The position numbers were made by a program, and so were the translations under genes. A stretch of DNA of 64,000 nucleotides from Allantophomopsis cytisporea. Its lineage: Eukaryota > Ascomycota > Leotiomycetes > Phacidiales > Phacidiaceae. The stretch's first letter is position 1. The number at the start of each line of letters is the position of its first letter. Below are positions 37,450 to 47,847 of this stretch, one piece after another. The stretch is from NCBI GenBank assembly GCA_024752435.1, contig CP103026.1, positions 620,001 through 684,000 on the forward strand, in the 5' to 3' direction. The notes beneath the pieces were generated by a model. The model saw only the letters and a list, made by a program, of their open reading frames with translations, was not told where the DNA came from and did not search any database.

Positions 37450-37588
37450 CTTTCACCTTCGTCGTCTATTTTATCTATCGACACCATCCGATCTCAATAT
37501 CCAAAGTTCGCTTCACCGCCACAGCCAGATCCGCTTCCACCAAAGCTTCCCAGCCTCTCAACTCCCCTCCCCCCAGCATATTACACCA

Positions 37589-39568
37589 ATGTCTGCCTTT
37601 AATATGCAGAATTTTTATAGGCCGTCGCCTTTAAATCTCGACAACTCGCACGCCAATTACTTTGAAAACGATGATGAGAGTATTCTTGATGAGAACATCT
37701 TAGATCATAGTTCTTTAGATTCTGGTTTGGAGATGTCCCCACCCATGAACAACAGCCGACGAGACTCTTTCAACATGTTCTCACCAAAGACCGAAGAATG
37801 GCATCAGATGGATGGACATGCACAACAACAACAACACTACCAGCACACTCAACAACAACAACAACAGCAACAACATCCACACCAACACTCAAATAACCCA
37901 TTCATGGAGAGCAACAGCAATAACCCATTCATGCGTCTCGATTCGCAACAAGCTGCTACATATGGTCAACAAAACTCTTGGGCTCTTGGTCAAACCTCTG
38001 GATCATGCACACCGATGCCATCATATGATGGACTCCCAGCAGAGTTCGACAACAATGGACAACTTTTCCAAAGACCAATGCCAAACCAGACACCGTTCAG
38101 CAACCCAAATGCTCAAGTTCAGCAATTGTTCTCATCAGCTTCCACCAACGGCTCCATGCCTGGCTCACCTCAAGTGATGGACACTAATAGCATGGAATAC
38201 CGTGCTATGCCGAAGAGAATGCGTCCTCACAGCCCTATGCTACGATCGCACTCACCTCTCCTGAGACGTGATGGTATCAGAAAGAAGAACGCCCGCTTCG
38301 ATATTCCAGCTGAGCGAAACCTTCTCAATATCGACCACCTCATTTCGCAATCAAACGACGAGCAAGAGATCAAGGAGCTCAAACAACAAAAGCGTCTTCT
38401 CCGAAACAGACAAGCAGCGTATGGACTCCCAGACAACCGTCTCCTCCCCATTTTGGTTATGACTCCCGGCTAACTCGTGAGCAGACTTGACTCCCGTCAA
38501 CGCAAGAAGCAGCACACTGAGAGACTCGAGGATGAGAAGAAGCACTACACTGCTCTCATCAACGATCTCGAAGAGGAGCTCGCTGAAGCTAAGCTTGCCA
38601 TGGATGAAGCAACCCGCAAGGAACAGCAGTACATGCAGTACATTGAAGCTCTTCGCATGGAGAAGGAAGAGATGGTCCGCGCTCATACCATCGAGACTGG
38701 TGATCTTCGCAAGAAGGTCTCCGTTCTCACGGAGCACGTACAAAAGGCAAGCCTTGAGACCAGCACTGCCATGTCTGCTGTACCAAGCTCCACTGGCTTC
38801 AACCCAGACTACAACGACATTGACGGTCTTGCTATGGATGGCGCCTGGGACAACATCTCTTTCTTGAACGACTTCTCCCTCGAGGATCAAATCAAGAGCG
38901 AGCCTACCTCCACCAAGGCAAAGAAGAGCGAGGGTAATGCTCCAGCCGAGAGTGAGAAACCAGCCGCTCAAGGCCTACTTCTCATGCTTCTCCTCGTTGG
39001 TGCCTTTGTTGCTTCTAGCAAGGGTTCTTCCCCACACATTCCAAAGATCTCCGATGACGTTCGCGAGGCTTCCGCTACGCTTCTTCAGGATATCTTCAAG
39101 GATGCTGGAGTTCAGAACGCTCACAGTGCGATGTCTGTTACCAATGCCGCTGTATCTGCACCAACTACTCTCACGTGGCCTGCCAACCCGTCTGTCTCTC
39201 TCGGCGGTACCGACATGGTCGGTGTCAACCCATCAACTCTTGGTGACATGGTCGATGCGCTTGCGCAGCCAACCGAGGAGCAGAAGAATGAGCAGCTGTT
39301 CTCCATGACAGCCGAGCAGTACAACGGTCTCACTTCGCAAGAATTCCTCCGCGAACCCGCGCAGCCTTCCACTTCTGCAGGCCGTCGCAACCTCGGTGAA
39401 GCCCTTGCCGCCATGCGGTCCAACAGCAAACAGTCTGCTGCTGAGGTTTACACGCGCTCTCTCCTCTGGGACCAAGTCCCAAGCGAGGTCGTCCGCAACT
39501 TCGCTAAGCTTGTGGAAGAGCACAACACTCGTAGTGATGACACTTCTTCGACTGCTATCGCCGCTTAG
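37589..39568 (+). CDS. bZIP transcription factor with a hydrophobic, possibly membrane-anchoring segment
   Basis: Two exons, 37589-38418 and 38485-39568, give 637 residues. The 66-base intron (GTATGG donor, CTAAC branch, GAGCAG acceptor) splits the basic region. The join gives LLRNRQAALDSRQRKKQHTE with the bZIP signature N-x7-R, followed by a zipper at about residues 285-320 (LEDEKKHYTALINDLEEELA). The N-terminus has acidic and Ser-rich activation-like segments, a Gln/His-rich stretch (about residues 80-100) and phospho-type SP sites. At about 438-455 lies AAQGLLLMLLLVGAFVASS, a strongly hydrophobic run just long enough for a membrane span. An order of bZIP then transmembrane segment then lumenal part recalls ATF6/CREB3-type factors, but that comparison is inference. 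The segment could instead be a buried helix. The C-terminal ~180 residues have no known domain. Confidence 0.92.
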
Positions 39569-39819
39569 ACAACCAAATCTATATCCTTGTAGGATAAGGC
39601 TTTATTCACGAATCTTCTTTATATTTTATGTCCTCGTCGTCATTCACATGTTCATCGGATCACTGGTCTCTGCATAGTTGCAGCCGGAAAGATATACAAT
39701 GCTGCTCACGCACCCCACATTGCTTGCTGCACATGGGCGCTGGTGTAGTCCACCTCGCCTACTTTACGAATTTCACATGTCTGTCATGTCCACCCACGAA
39801 ACTGAAATGACCACTATAA

Positions 39820-39864
39820 ACACAACAACAACAACAACAACAACATCATCATCATCATCATCAC
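39820..39864. repeat. ACA then ATC trinucleotide repeats
   Basis: About eight ACA units followed directly by about six ATC units, downstream of the bZIP stop. Confidence 0.9.
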
Positions 39865-40666
39865 CCTCTTCAACCACATCATTCCTGATTTTTCATGGAT
39901 TTCTTTTAATATTGTATTTCATTGGAGGGATCATTAGGCCAAGCTTGACAAATAGCTGATGCGAAAGAGGGACAGGAAGGAAGGAATGAGAGGGGAGGTT
40001 ATTCGCATAACAGCTCCCCCTCTTGCGGGATTGAACCATGGCATCTGGAACTTTTGGAATTTGGATTATGTTTTGTTTTTTTTCTTTTTCTTTGATAACG
40101 CGTTATGTAAATTGGATATGAAGATTGGATTGAGGCGGTTGTAACCCCTCTCCACATGCTACTTGCGAAATTTGTCTCTCTACTACTTTTGATTTTCCGC
40201 AACTCTCCATCTTCAACACCAGCCTGATGAGAAATGAATTACAGACTTCGACGGCCGCAACAGATACCTCCTCTGCAATGCTATTCTGCTTCTATTGCTT
40301 CTTTGGTTTTTTTTATGCTGCTTTCTGATACTATGTTCATATAATTATGTTTAATAATGGATTGTTGTTATACCGTATCACGTCTTGTCTATCTTACTGC
40401 TGAAGCCTGAATCTGCAATCGCCATAGCTCTCCATGCGATGTGGTACCATCTGTACGTACATGTATCGGCACATCTAAGCGTGCGTGCATTGCATGCATG
40501 AACTGAAGACATCACATTTGACTCAGAAGAACGTCGGCGAGCAACGCGCTGATTCAGGTGATTCAAAGGTCCGAGACACTCTCCAATCCTCCACACAAAA
40601 GGCAGCCGTACATATCAACAATGTGAACGATTGTACATGATACCTCGCACTACATAGAGCACTATC

Positions 40667-40690
40667 GCCATCACCATCACCATCACCACT
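40667..40690. repeat. ATCACC hexanucleotide repeat
   Basis: About four tandem copies of ATCACC, intergenic. Confidence 0.85.
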
Positions 40691-42256
40691 GCCACTACCA
40701 CCTTGACAAAAACAACAAGTAAGTACATGCAATCCCACAACGAAGCTCCCCGGGACCCAAATACAAAGTCCCCGAATACCGACCACAAAGCATACCAACC
40801 CAACCACGCGAACCCCATGTTTCCCACCGCCCGCCATCACGCCCTCGCCTCCAACCCAAACAAAGCAAAAAGTACCACCCAGCCAAAGCACCGCCTCACC
40901 TCGCCGGACCAGCCGCACCCGACCAGGAAAAGAAAAAAGAAAGAAAAACCAACCCAACCTAACACGCCCGCAAAAACTGACTCGAGGAATGTCTTACAGG
41001 CCCCCCAGACTCGAACCACGAATGGCAGAAACGTGCGGCCAGGCACACAAATGCAGACACAGGAAGGGTGACGAGTGCCGAGTTGGAATGTCGAGTCCGA
41101 GTCCGAGACGAGACGAGACATGGATATGACATGACATGGACAAAGGACAAGACATCACCGTACAGCGCACAGCGCAAGGGAATTCTTCGGTGTGCTTTTT
41201 GGTGGGATTTTTTTTTCTTTCTCTATCTCTCAGGCTTGGCTTGGCTTGGCTTGCTTACTGAGAAGGAGAGAGGCTTGATGGGGTACCTTTGCGTGAGCGT
41301 GACCTTGACATGCACATCCCCCGCATTCCTGGCTTGTTGGTGCGTGCATGGCCCCCACCTCATCGCGCAGTGTAGGGGAGCTTGAAGGATAAAATAGGCT
41401 CGAAGATTACATTGACATACGGCCGAATAAGAGGTGTGAGGGGACAGAGTAAAGTGTGTACTACGTAAGGTGAGGGATAGTAGTACAAAGTACGTAGAGT
41501 TAAGGGGTATAATTGGGCACATAAAGCATGGTTGCAGCTCTCTGGATGATTAACAAAAAAAGACTGGAAAAGAAAAGGTACTTCGCAATTGGGTATAACT
41601 AGAATAACTACAACTCGTAGATTAAAATACAGGCGGTTTATTTTGGATCGTATTTCTCCTTCCATACCCTATCATGCAAAGTTAGTGAGAGCTCTGAGCG
41701 GCGGTGCATGATGGGACTGCAAGATCACGATAGCTTAATCGGCTGGTCGCTACAGGAATGACCGTTGGATTGAGTGATTGGAGGAATTGATAACCAAATA
41801 GGGTACAGGATACTCCATACAGTGAGTAAACATTACTCTGAACTGCGGACGGTCGAAATAGAACGGGTAATAAGAAAGGATAGATGGATGTAGGTGTACG
41901 GCAAAGAAACAAGAATGCCTCAGTCGTGAACCACTCGTGACGGCATCGTCCGGGCTCCACCGGTTCACGACGGGAAAGGGACTGAAGAAGCGCGGAGAGC
42001 CAATGGATGCGTCGTGAAGGAAGTCATCTGTGACAACCAGGGTTGGCTTCGGCAAGGCAGCGGGTAGCCGGGCAGCGGCGCCGCATTTCACGTTCGCCAG
42101 CGTCGAACGCGCTCTCACCGCATATTGGACGCGGTAGCCATAGCGATCTACTATGGTACAACGCGTACTGAGATCCTGTCATCTGCACTTCCCATCATTG
42201 GTGATAGGTAGATGATACAGCAAATGTAATCGAGATCTCGAAGTTGTGCGTGTACT

Positions 42257-44019
42257 TTATGTACGTACATGTGCTGTCGTACTGTAAAAGACCCTATTAC
42301 GGCCCAGGTGCGATGGGATAGGCGAAGTTCGGGATGTACAATGGTGATACGAAGTATCAAAAAAAAAAAAAAAAAAGGAATACAAAGAGAGAAATAAATC
42401 TACATACCAAGAATTTCCTAAGGTCTTACTGCCACCCTTCTCTGCCAAACGGAGGTACTTCGCCGCCGTCGCCTACATGTTCGGTCAGCATGCCATGTTG
42501 GGCAGTGTGTCAGTCGCGTGAGGGGAGCACGGGAAACGGAACGGGTCGTTGGGTCAAGCCTCATTGATGCCCAAAAGCTTTTGCATAACGTGTGCAAGCC
42601 ACACGAGTTATGAATGGTAACAATGACGTGAGGCTGGTAGAATGTATGGCTGAGAGTCCCCAATAATCCCAAATGTTTTTGTTCCTGATAACAATGTGTT
42701 GGAGTGACGCACCTTGTCTTTCTTGCAGCCAAAGCCTTCAAGATAGCACCATGCTACCTCATTCATTGCATCTTGAACCGGTCAGCGGTTTGGCCTCATG
42801 TAGCTGCTGTCACATTCATCCGATGAGTAGAATACGTACCTGTATCTCCTAGGTTCGCCGCGGTCTCATAGTACTACAGGTGGTCAGTCACATGTTCTGG
42901 AACAATGAACTCGTAATGATGACGGTAAGAGAAGGTACATACTTGTTTTGCTGCCACAGGGTCTTCCTTGACTCCCCATCCATTACGGAAACAATTTGCC
43001 AGCTCAAAGATCGCAAGGACAAGCTCTCCTTTTGCGGCACCTCCTTTTTGCAAGCCGGCATGCAGAGCCAAAGTTTCCACTGTTGCTGCATTGGATGCTG
43101 CTGCTGAAAGATATGTGACAGCTTTTGTCACATCGGGAGTGCAACCCCATCCATGTCTACAATCATGTTAGGCCCATCAGATACATTGTGGTGAAGCAGC
43201 ACATATAACATGTGACCCTAACCCAAAACGATCGAGATGCTATTACTCTGTTCGCCCCAAGTCTCCTATGTGCCCATGAGGCGGGTTGGGGTTCCATTTT
43301 GGTTATACGTATCAGGAAGTAATAGAGGAGTAAACTCACCTCAAAGCGAGTCCATACAGAACCTGACTCAGAGCATTGTTCTCGCCCGCGGGATCAGCCA
43401 ATCGCCCAAACATACTCGTGCTCCTTTCCAGATCTCCAGATTCGTGTAATCTGATAGCTTCCTGGATATTGTCATCCGTCTCCTTACTTGCCACCCTCGC
43501 GGCCTCTCTATCTCCCGATACGCTCAAAGATGCACTCTTTTGCGGCGTTACTGGTCTATCCATAACCTTCTCGTTCTCACGAGCCAGCATTGTAGCCCTC
43601 TCCTCCCATTGTGCCTCCTTCCCGGGCTCCCCGCCACTGATCACCGGTGCAATCTCAGGCAAATCTTGTGGAACATGAGTCGAGTTGCGAGGACGTCTGT
43701 GGCTGCCCAATCTTTGTGAGAGGCGCCGTATAGTTCCAGGCCTCTCAGATGTATCAGGGCTCCTCAGAGATTCTTGTCCTTCATGCGAGCTTCGAGAGGG
43801 TATTATGCGACTGAGTTTCCCCTTTGCTCGTAGATGGGAGGAGTCTTCTTCGGGATCTGTGGCTGGCGGTGGTACGGCGAAGGTTTCTGGGTGGATTACA
43901 TCTTGCGAGTTTGTGTCTGAGCGCACAAAGGTAAATTCTGGTACAGGTGCATCAGGCACCGCCGGAGATTTCGGTGCAGACACTTTGTCCTTCTTTTTGA
44001 GAATATCTAGAAGAGGCAT
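42257..44019 (-). CDS. Sel1-repeat protein (3' end uncertain)
   Basis: Exons 44019-43340, 43156-42943, 42873-42840, 42771-42713 and 42472-42408 all join in phase. The first exon encodes a disordered basic N-terminus (MPLLDILKKKDKVSAPKSPA). The rest holds three Sel1-like helical repeats: ALSQVLYGLALRHGWGCTPD..., ELANCFRNGWGVKEDPVAAK... and NEVAWCYLEGFGCKKDK|.... Sel1 proteins act as protein-interaction scaffolds; fungal relatives include Chs4/Skt5 and Dsf2-type proteins. After GNS the codon TG|G is split by a GTATGT donor followed by a poly-T tract. The last exon is doubtful. My best candidate is 42293-42257 (ends HVRT), giving 362 residues, but homologues I remember end differently. No membrane segment or CAAX box is seen. 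Confidence 0.82.
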
Positions 44020-44683
44020 TGTTCTTTTGTGGTTCGTTGGCCTACGTTATCGTACAGCGATCAGCTGGGAAAGGCTTTGAATGTGAATGCGCTTTTTGAA
44101 ATGGCGACAGTTTAAATAAGATACTGCTTCTGCTTCGCGGTCGTTATCAATTGATCCTTTGGTCTGCACGAGAGCGTTTTTGAAGATTATTCTTGAAGTT
44201 TGAAGCCATTCCTGACCTCACTTTGAGTTTGAGGTGGTGCCTTGTGCTGACGATGGGCTTGGTAGGCTTGGGGTCGGCTGAGGCGCAGCGTTCGTCGCCG
44301 TTTCTTGGAAGAAGGAAGCCACGAATCCCAGCTTAGTATGACGGTGGTATGTTTCCTGTAAATTACTATGAATAGAGCAAGTACAGCAACACCAAATTCC
44401 TCCTTCTCCTCTTCAGCATCGACGAAAAACCCTCAGACAGTCCAAATCAGTTCAACGTTAATTTCAAGTATATTAAATGTCTTTGGAAGATCAGGGTCTC
44501 GTCGCTTAGCCTTACACCGTGGTTGATATTGTTAGTTGCAGATCATCGTTTTCACCACCGGGCGATATCAGGAGCTCCATAGGGTATTTCTCAAGCGACA
44601 AAAGGATCTTAGACTGCATCCCCACAGTTGAGGACTAAGTAATCTCATCGTGATTCATTATTTCTATGGCTACTTTTGCCATT
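44020..44683. other. Intergenic between Noc4 stop and Sel1-protein start
   Basis: About 660 bases between two tandem minus-strand genes hold the Sel1-protein promoter and the Noc4 3' UTR. Nothing else is seen. Confidence 0.4.
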
Positions 44684-46404
44684 TTAGAAGTCCCACAACT
44701 TAACCAACAAACTGTCCTCCACAATAGAATCTGCATCCTGCTTCATGAAAATCTTCTTGGGTATCTCATACTCCACAACCGGAGCTTTCTTCACATCCTT
44801 GCTCAATTCGGCCTCGAGCATCTAATCAACGGTTAGATATCGGTACACTTGAAACAGAAAGGGATGGGAAAACATACACTTCCATAGGAATGATCCAAGA
44901 AATCTTCCAGATTGTATGCATGTTTGGTGAATTGTTCTGAAACAATCTTTGCCAGTGTCGCAACATTGGGATGATAATGAGATTGTAACATGACAATCTC
45001 CCACAAACTGCTCTCAATAGCATTGGTCTCCATGGGATCCTCTTCATCCATCAAGAAAGGATCATCCATACCCTCTTGCACCAATTTCTCCTTTTCTTCT
45101 GCGGTTTGAGGGACACGGTGAATCATGAATGTGCAAGATGGATGTTTCTTCAAGATATTGTAAATCCACGGAACGACAGCCACAATTGCAGCAGGTGGCG
45201 CAGAGAGTGTAAGTCTAGCAAGTCGTTTGACAAAACTGGCCACGAGAACAGCTGGCAAATGCGAGGAAGCGAGGAAGGTATCCAACAGTCTGAAAAAACG
45301 GGATCTGTGCTTTGAGTGTAAGATGTTGGTATCCAGTAGTGAATATAACTTATTGTAGAACGCAGGATAGTCAAGGTTCTTCTCTTGGATCAAGTAGAAG
45401 ACTCCAGATAGTGCCAACAAAGATGTTGAGCCACCAGAATTGTAGCAATCGACCAAAAAGTCCATAAGCAGTTCCGGCTTCATGAACCATGGGGCAATAC
45501 AATCACTCATCAAGCCCAATATGGTCTTTCTTTCCTCCCTTTCCATTGGCATTCGCATTAATCCCAACCAAGCACTTTGTGCAGCCTTCTTGTGTGCGGT
45601 CAAGGAATAGAGTGCATGTGATTTCTTCTTTGGTGCCGGTACATAAAAATCCTCGATTTCATCCTTTGACTCTGGCACCGATTCAACAGCTTTGAGAATG
45701 GCGAGAACATTGGCTGTGGGAAACTCTTCAGAGTTATCATCAAGGATTTTCCTACAATGAGTGTCAGTAAATTGAGAGATTAACAGTCACCAGGTTCCTT
45801 ACGCAATAGCCTCATAGGTGTAATATCTAATATCGTCATTCTCCTCCACGTATTTCTCGCTGAACTCCTGACGAATCGAAGGGTCGATCTGCGCCCTCAG
45901 CAGTGCGCGAAGTATGTCAGTCAGAAAAACAGCCGGAAAGCAGTAATCCTGCCCATTCAATAGATGGGTACCCTCACTCTTCAGTGTGCGCATAGCCAAG
46001 GTAAGAACAGTAGAGCCGGCACCATCTTGTTGTAACAGAATAAGTAGTGTTTGTTTGTATTCAGAATATCTTTCTCTCAACCATTGTATCACAACTGCTT
46101 CCTTCTCAGAAGTAGTCTTGTTCCTAACTAAGTCGCCCGATGCCATTAATCTGGCGAAGATTCGACATAAAGAGATTGCGGCGACAATGCAAGCCTCTGA
46201 ATCGACATCCTTCAAGAGCTTAATGAGTTTCGCGATGTTATTGTAGTGCTTTTTTGACTCAAAGACTTCGTTCTCAAGAAGTAGGATCTCGGCTTGCGCA
46301 TCTTCGTCGTCGCTCTCTGATCGTACTCTTTTCGAGGGTCGCTTTTCGACATTTGATCGTTTCCGCTTCGTCGCTGTCACCTTTCCGTCCACTGCTGCTG
46401 GCAT
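44684..46404 (-). CDS. NOC4: Nucleolar ribosome-biogenesis factor Noc4 (CBF/Mak21 family)
   Basis: Three exons, 46404-45803, 45751-44878 and 44821-44684, join in phase to give 537 residues. The N-terminus carries a bipartite-like nuclear/nucleolar signal (KRKRSNVEKRPSKRVRSESD). ARM/HEAT-like helices follow. The CBF/Mak21 domain spans about residues 300-480: LMDFLVDCYNSGGSTSLLAL, SGVFYLIQEKNLDYPAFYNK, LYSLLDTNILHSKHRSRFFR, LLDTFLASSHLPAVLVASFV and KRLARLTLSAPPAAIVAVVP. These are the most conserved blocks of Noc4. The C-terminus has ESSLWEIVMLQSHYHPNVAT and LEDFLDHSYGS. Noc4 pairs with Nop14 and is needed for 40S subunit maturation and export. Its start is 244 bases from ATP synthase subunit 4 on the other strand, so the two share a promoter region. 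Confidence 0.96.
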
Positions 46405-46648
46405 TTTTGTGATCTGAGATTTCCTTCAAAAGCTCAGAAACGGACGGATTTTCAAAAGTTATTTCGCGTTTTCAAAAACTTTCCGGTGACCGAGACGGAC
46501 CATTGCGATAAGATCTTCGTTCGGGTGCCTTAGGAGCTTAGCACGTCCCACGTGACATAGCCGAATTGAAGCGTTTCCCTTCGGCGAGCTCGACGACAAG
46601 GCCTGCCAGTATTACCACAGGCTCAAAATCATCTCCTCTCATCTCACA
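46405..46648. promoter_or_regulatory. Compact divergent promoter, Noc4 / Atp4
   Basis: Only 244 bases separate the two start codons. The interval includes CCACGTGA (an E-box CACGTG core, about 46548-46555) and a purine/pyrimidine-rich stretch before Atp4 (TCATCTCCTCTCATCTCACA). Both genes serve growth, so co-regulation is plausible, but no factor can be assigned. Confidence 0.5.
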
Positions 46649-47557
46649 ATGGCATCCCGCTTAGCAAGAAGTGCCATTGGTATGTATACAATGCTTGCGC
46701 AAGCTTGCAATTGCAATTGAGTGATGATTGAACTGACATTCGAATACAGGGGCCGCCCGTCTCCGACCGGCTCTTCCAATCCGCGCAGCACCATCCGCTC
46801 TCACTGCCCTCACCACCTCCCGATCCGCTTCCAATGTCCCAGCTGAGGATCCCAAGAAGAAGGCTCAGTCAATCATTGACTCTCTCCCAGGAAACTCTTT
46901 GATCTCCAAGACTGCCATCCTCTCTTCCGGAGCCGGTGCCGCCATCTACGCGCTCAGCAATGAGTACTATGTCGTTAATGAGGAGTCTGTTGTCGCTTTC
47001 TGCTTGATCAGCATTTTCGTCGCCGTCGGAAAGTACGGTGGACCATTGTACAAGGAGTGGGCCGAGGGACATGTCAACAGAATCAAGGACATCTTGAACT
47101 CTGCCCGCGCAGACCACACCTCTGCTGTCAAGGCCCGCATTGAGAACGTTCAGCAGATGGGTGGTGTCGTTGACATCACTAAGCAGTTGTTCGCTATCTC
47201 TAAGGTACGCACGAATACTTGATGGATTTGATGGATTGTAGCTAATGAGGGGTAGGAAACCGCCCAGCTCGAGGCTAAGGCTTACGAGCTTGAGCAATCC
47301 ACTGCTCTTGCCCATGAGGCTAAGCAGGTCCTTGACTCCTGGGTCCGTTACGAGGGCCAGGTTAAGCAGCGTCAACAGAAGGAGCTTGCTGAGAGCATCA
47401 TTTCCAAGATCACCAAGGAGCTTGAGAACCCTAAGGTCCTTCAGCAGATCCTCCAGCAGAGCGTTGCTGATGTTGAGAGTAAGTCATCAAATTTAGCTAA
47501 TCGCATGGTCAACTACTAATTAATTCCACAGAAATTGTCTCCTCCAAGGCCCAATAG
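46649..47557 (+). CDS. ATP4: Mitochondrial ATP synthase subunit 4 (F0 subunit b)
   Basis: Four exons, 46649-46679, 46750-47204, 47256-47478 and 47532-47557, join in phase to give 244 residues, the normal length. The N-terminus (MASRLARSAIGAARLRPALP) is Arg/Ala-rich with no acidic residue and is a typical mitochondrial presequence. The mature part begins near VPAEDPKKKAQSIIDSLPGN. Two hydrophobic spans follow (TAILSSGAGAAIYALSNEYY; VVAFCLISIFVAVGKYGGPL), then a long charged helix (the peripheral stalk) ending VEKIVSSKAQ. It links F1 to the membrane part of complex V and prevents F1 from rotating with the rotor. Donors are GTATGT, GTACGC and GTAAGT. It shares a short promoter with Noc4. Confidence 0.97.
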
Positions 47558-47847
47558 ATGTACTATCTTAGCCTAGCCTTGAAAAGAAGCACATAATTCC
47601 CTTATTCGCCGATTGTTTAAATAGAACCTCCGTGTGCCATAGTCAATAAATCAGCTTCTTGACCCCTCGATCTACCCACGTATATGTGCCATTGGACTAT
47701 AGCTATGTTCGACAATGAGTTGATGGATAGTGAGGCCGGTACAACTCAAGCAGTGTGAGTCCAAAGCCACTGCGTAATCGCCTTTTGATCGCTGAAAGGA
47801 GTGCACACGCATCCTATAGCCACAGCTGCTACAGATTGCCACGAGCT
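47558..47847. other. 3' region between Atp4 and the orphan gene
   Basis: The convergent interval holds the 3' UTRs. A 62-codon minus-strand ORF (47672-47860, with a CSSCGYR stretch) overlaps the end of the orphan gene in another frame. I read it as its 3' UTR. Confidence 0.4.

Larger units (their letters stand above)
28862..37588. other. 8.7 kb gene-poor block rich in simple repeats
   Basis: I could not support any gene here. The ORFs are short, overlap on both strands, and many are translations of microsatellites. Repeats become denser towards the bZIP gene: G-rich GGAGG (29916-29945), GAAGAG (32223-32246), GAACCK (33029-33074), CTCA (33226-33292), GTCAAT (33607-33655), AATG (34116-34144), GA (34300-34313, 34560-34577, 35409-35431), CTC/CAC (35025-35060), TA-rich ATTTATAT (35765-35840), GTAC (35880-35897), GGGTAAT (36338-36393), CT/CA (36527-36790), CTCAC-CTAC (36986-37066) and TCA (37289-37312). 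The last 1 kb is probably the long 5' leader of the bZIP gene. Non-coding RNAs or a broken gene cannot be excluded. Confidence 0.5.
39569..42256. other. Intergenic, 2.7 kb with simple repeats
   Basis: The 3' side of the bZIP gene comes first. ACA/ATC repeats lie at 39820-39864 and ATCACC repeats at 40667-40690. From about 40700 to 41060 the plus strand is strikingly poor in G and T (CA-rich), which creates long chance ORFs on both strands. CTTGG repeats lie at 41232-41254. No gene is supported. Confidence 0.4.

Noticed and set aside
38419..38484. Unconventional Hac1-type (Ire1) intron in the bZIP gene
   Set aside because: The intron has normal GT..AG ends and a CTAAC branch site and is 66 bases long, unlike the 20-26 base Ire1 introns of fungal hac genes.
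40015..40060. tRNA-like GGTTCAATCCC on minus
   Set aside because: The flanking bases cannot form the T-stem, and no acceptor or anticodon arm is found upstream.
40990..41030. tRNA-like GGTTCGAGTC on minus
   Set aside because: No pairing T-stem, D-arm or anticodon arm at proper distances.
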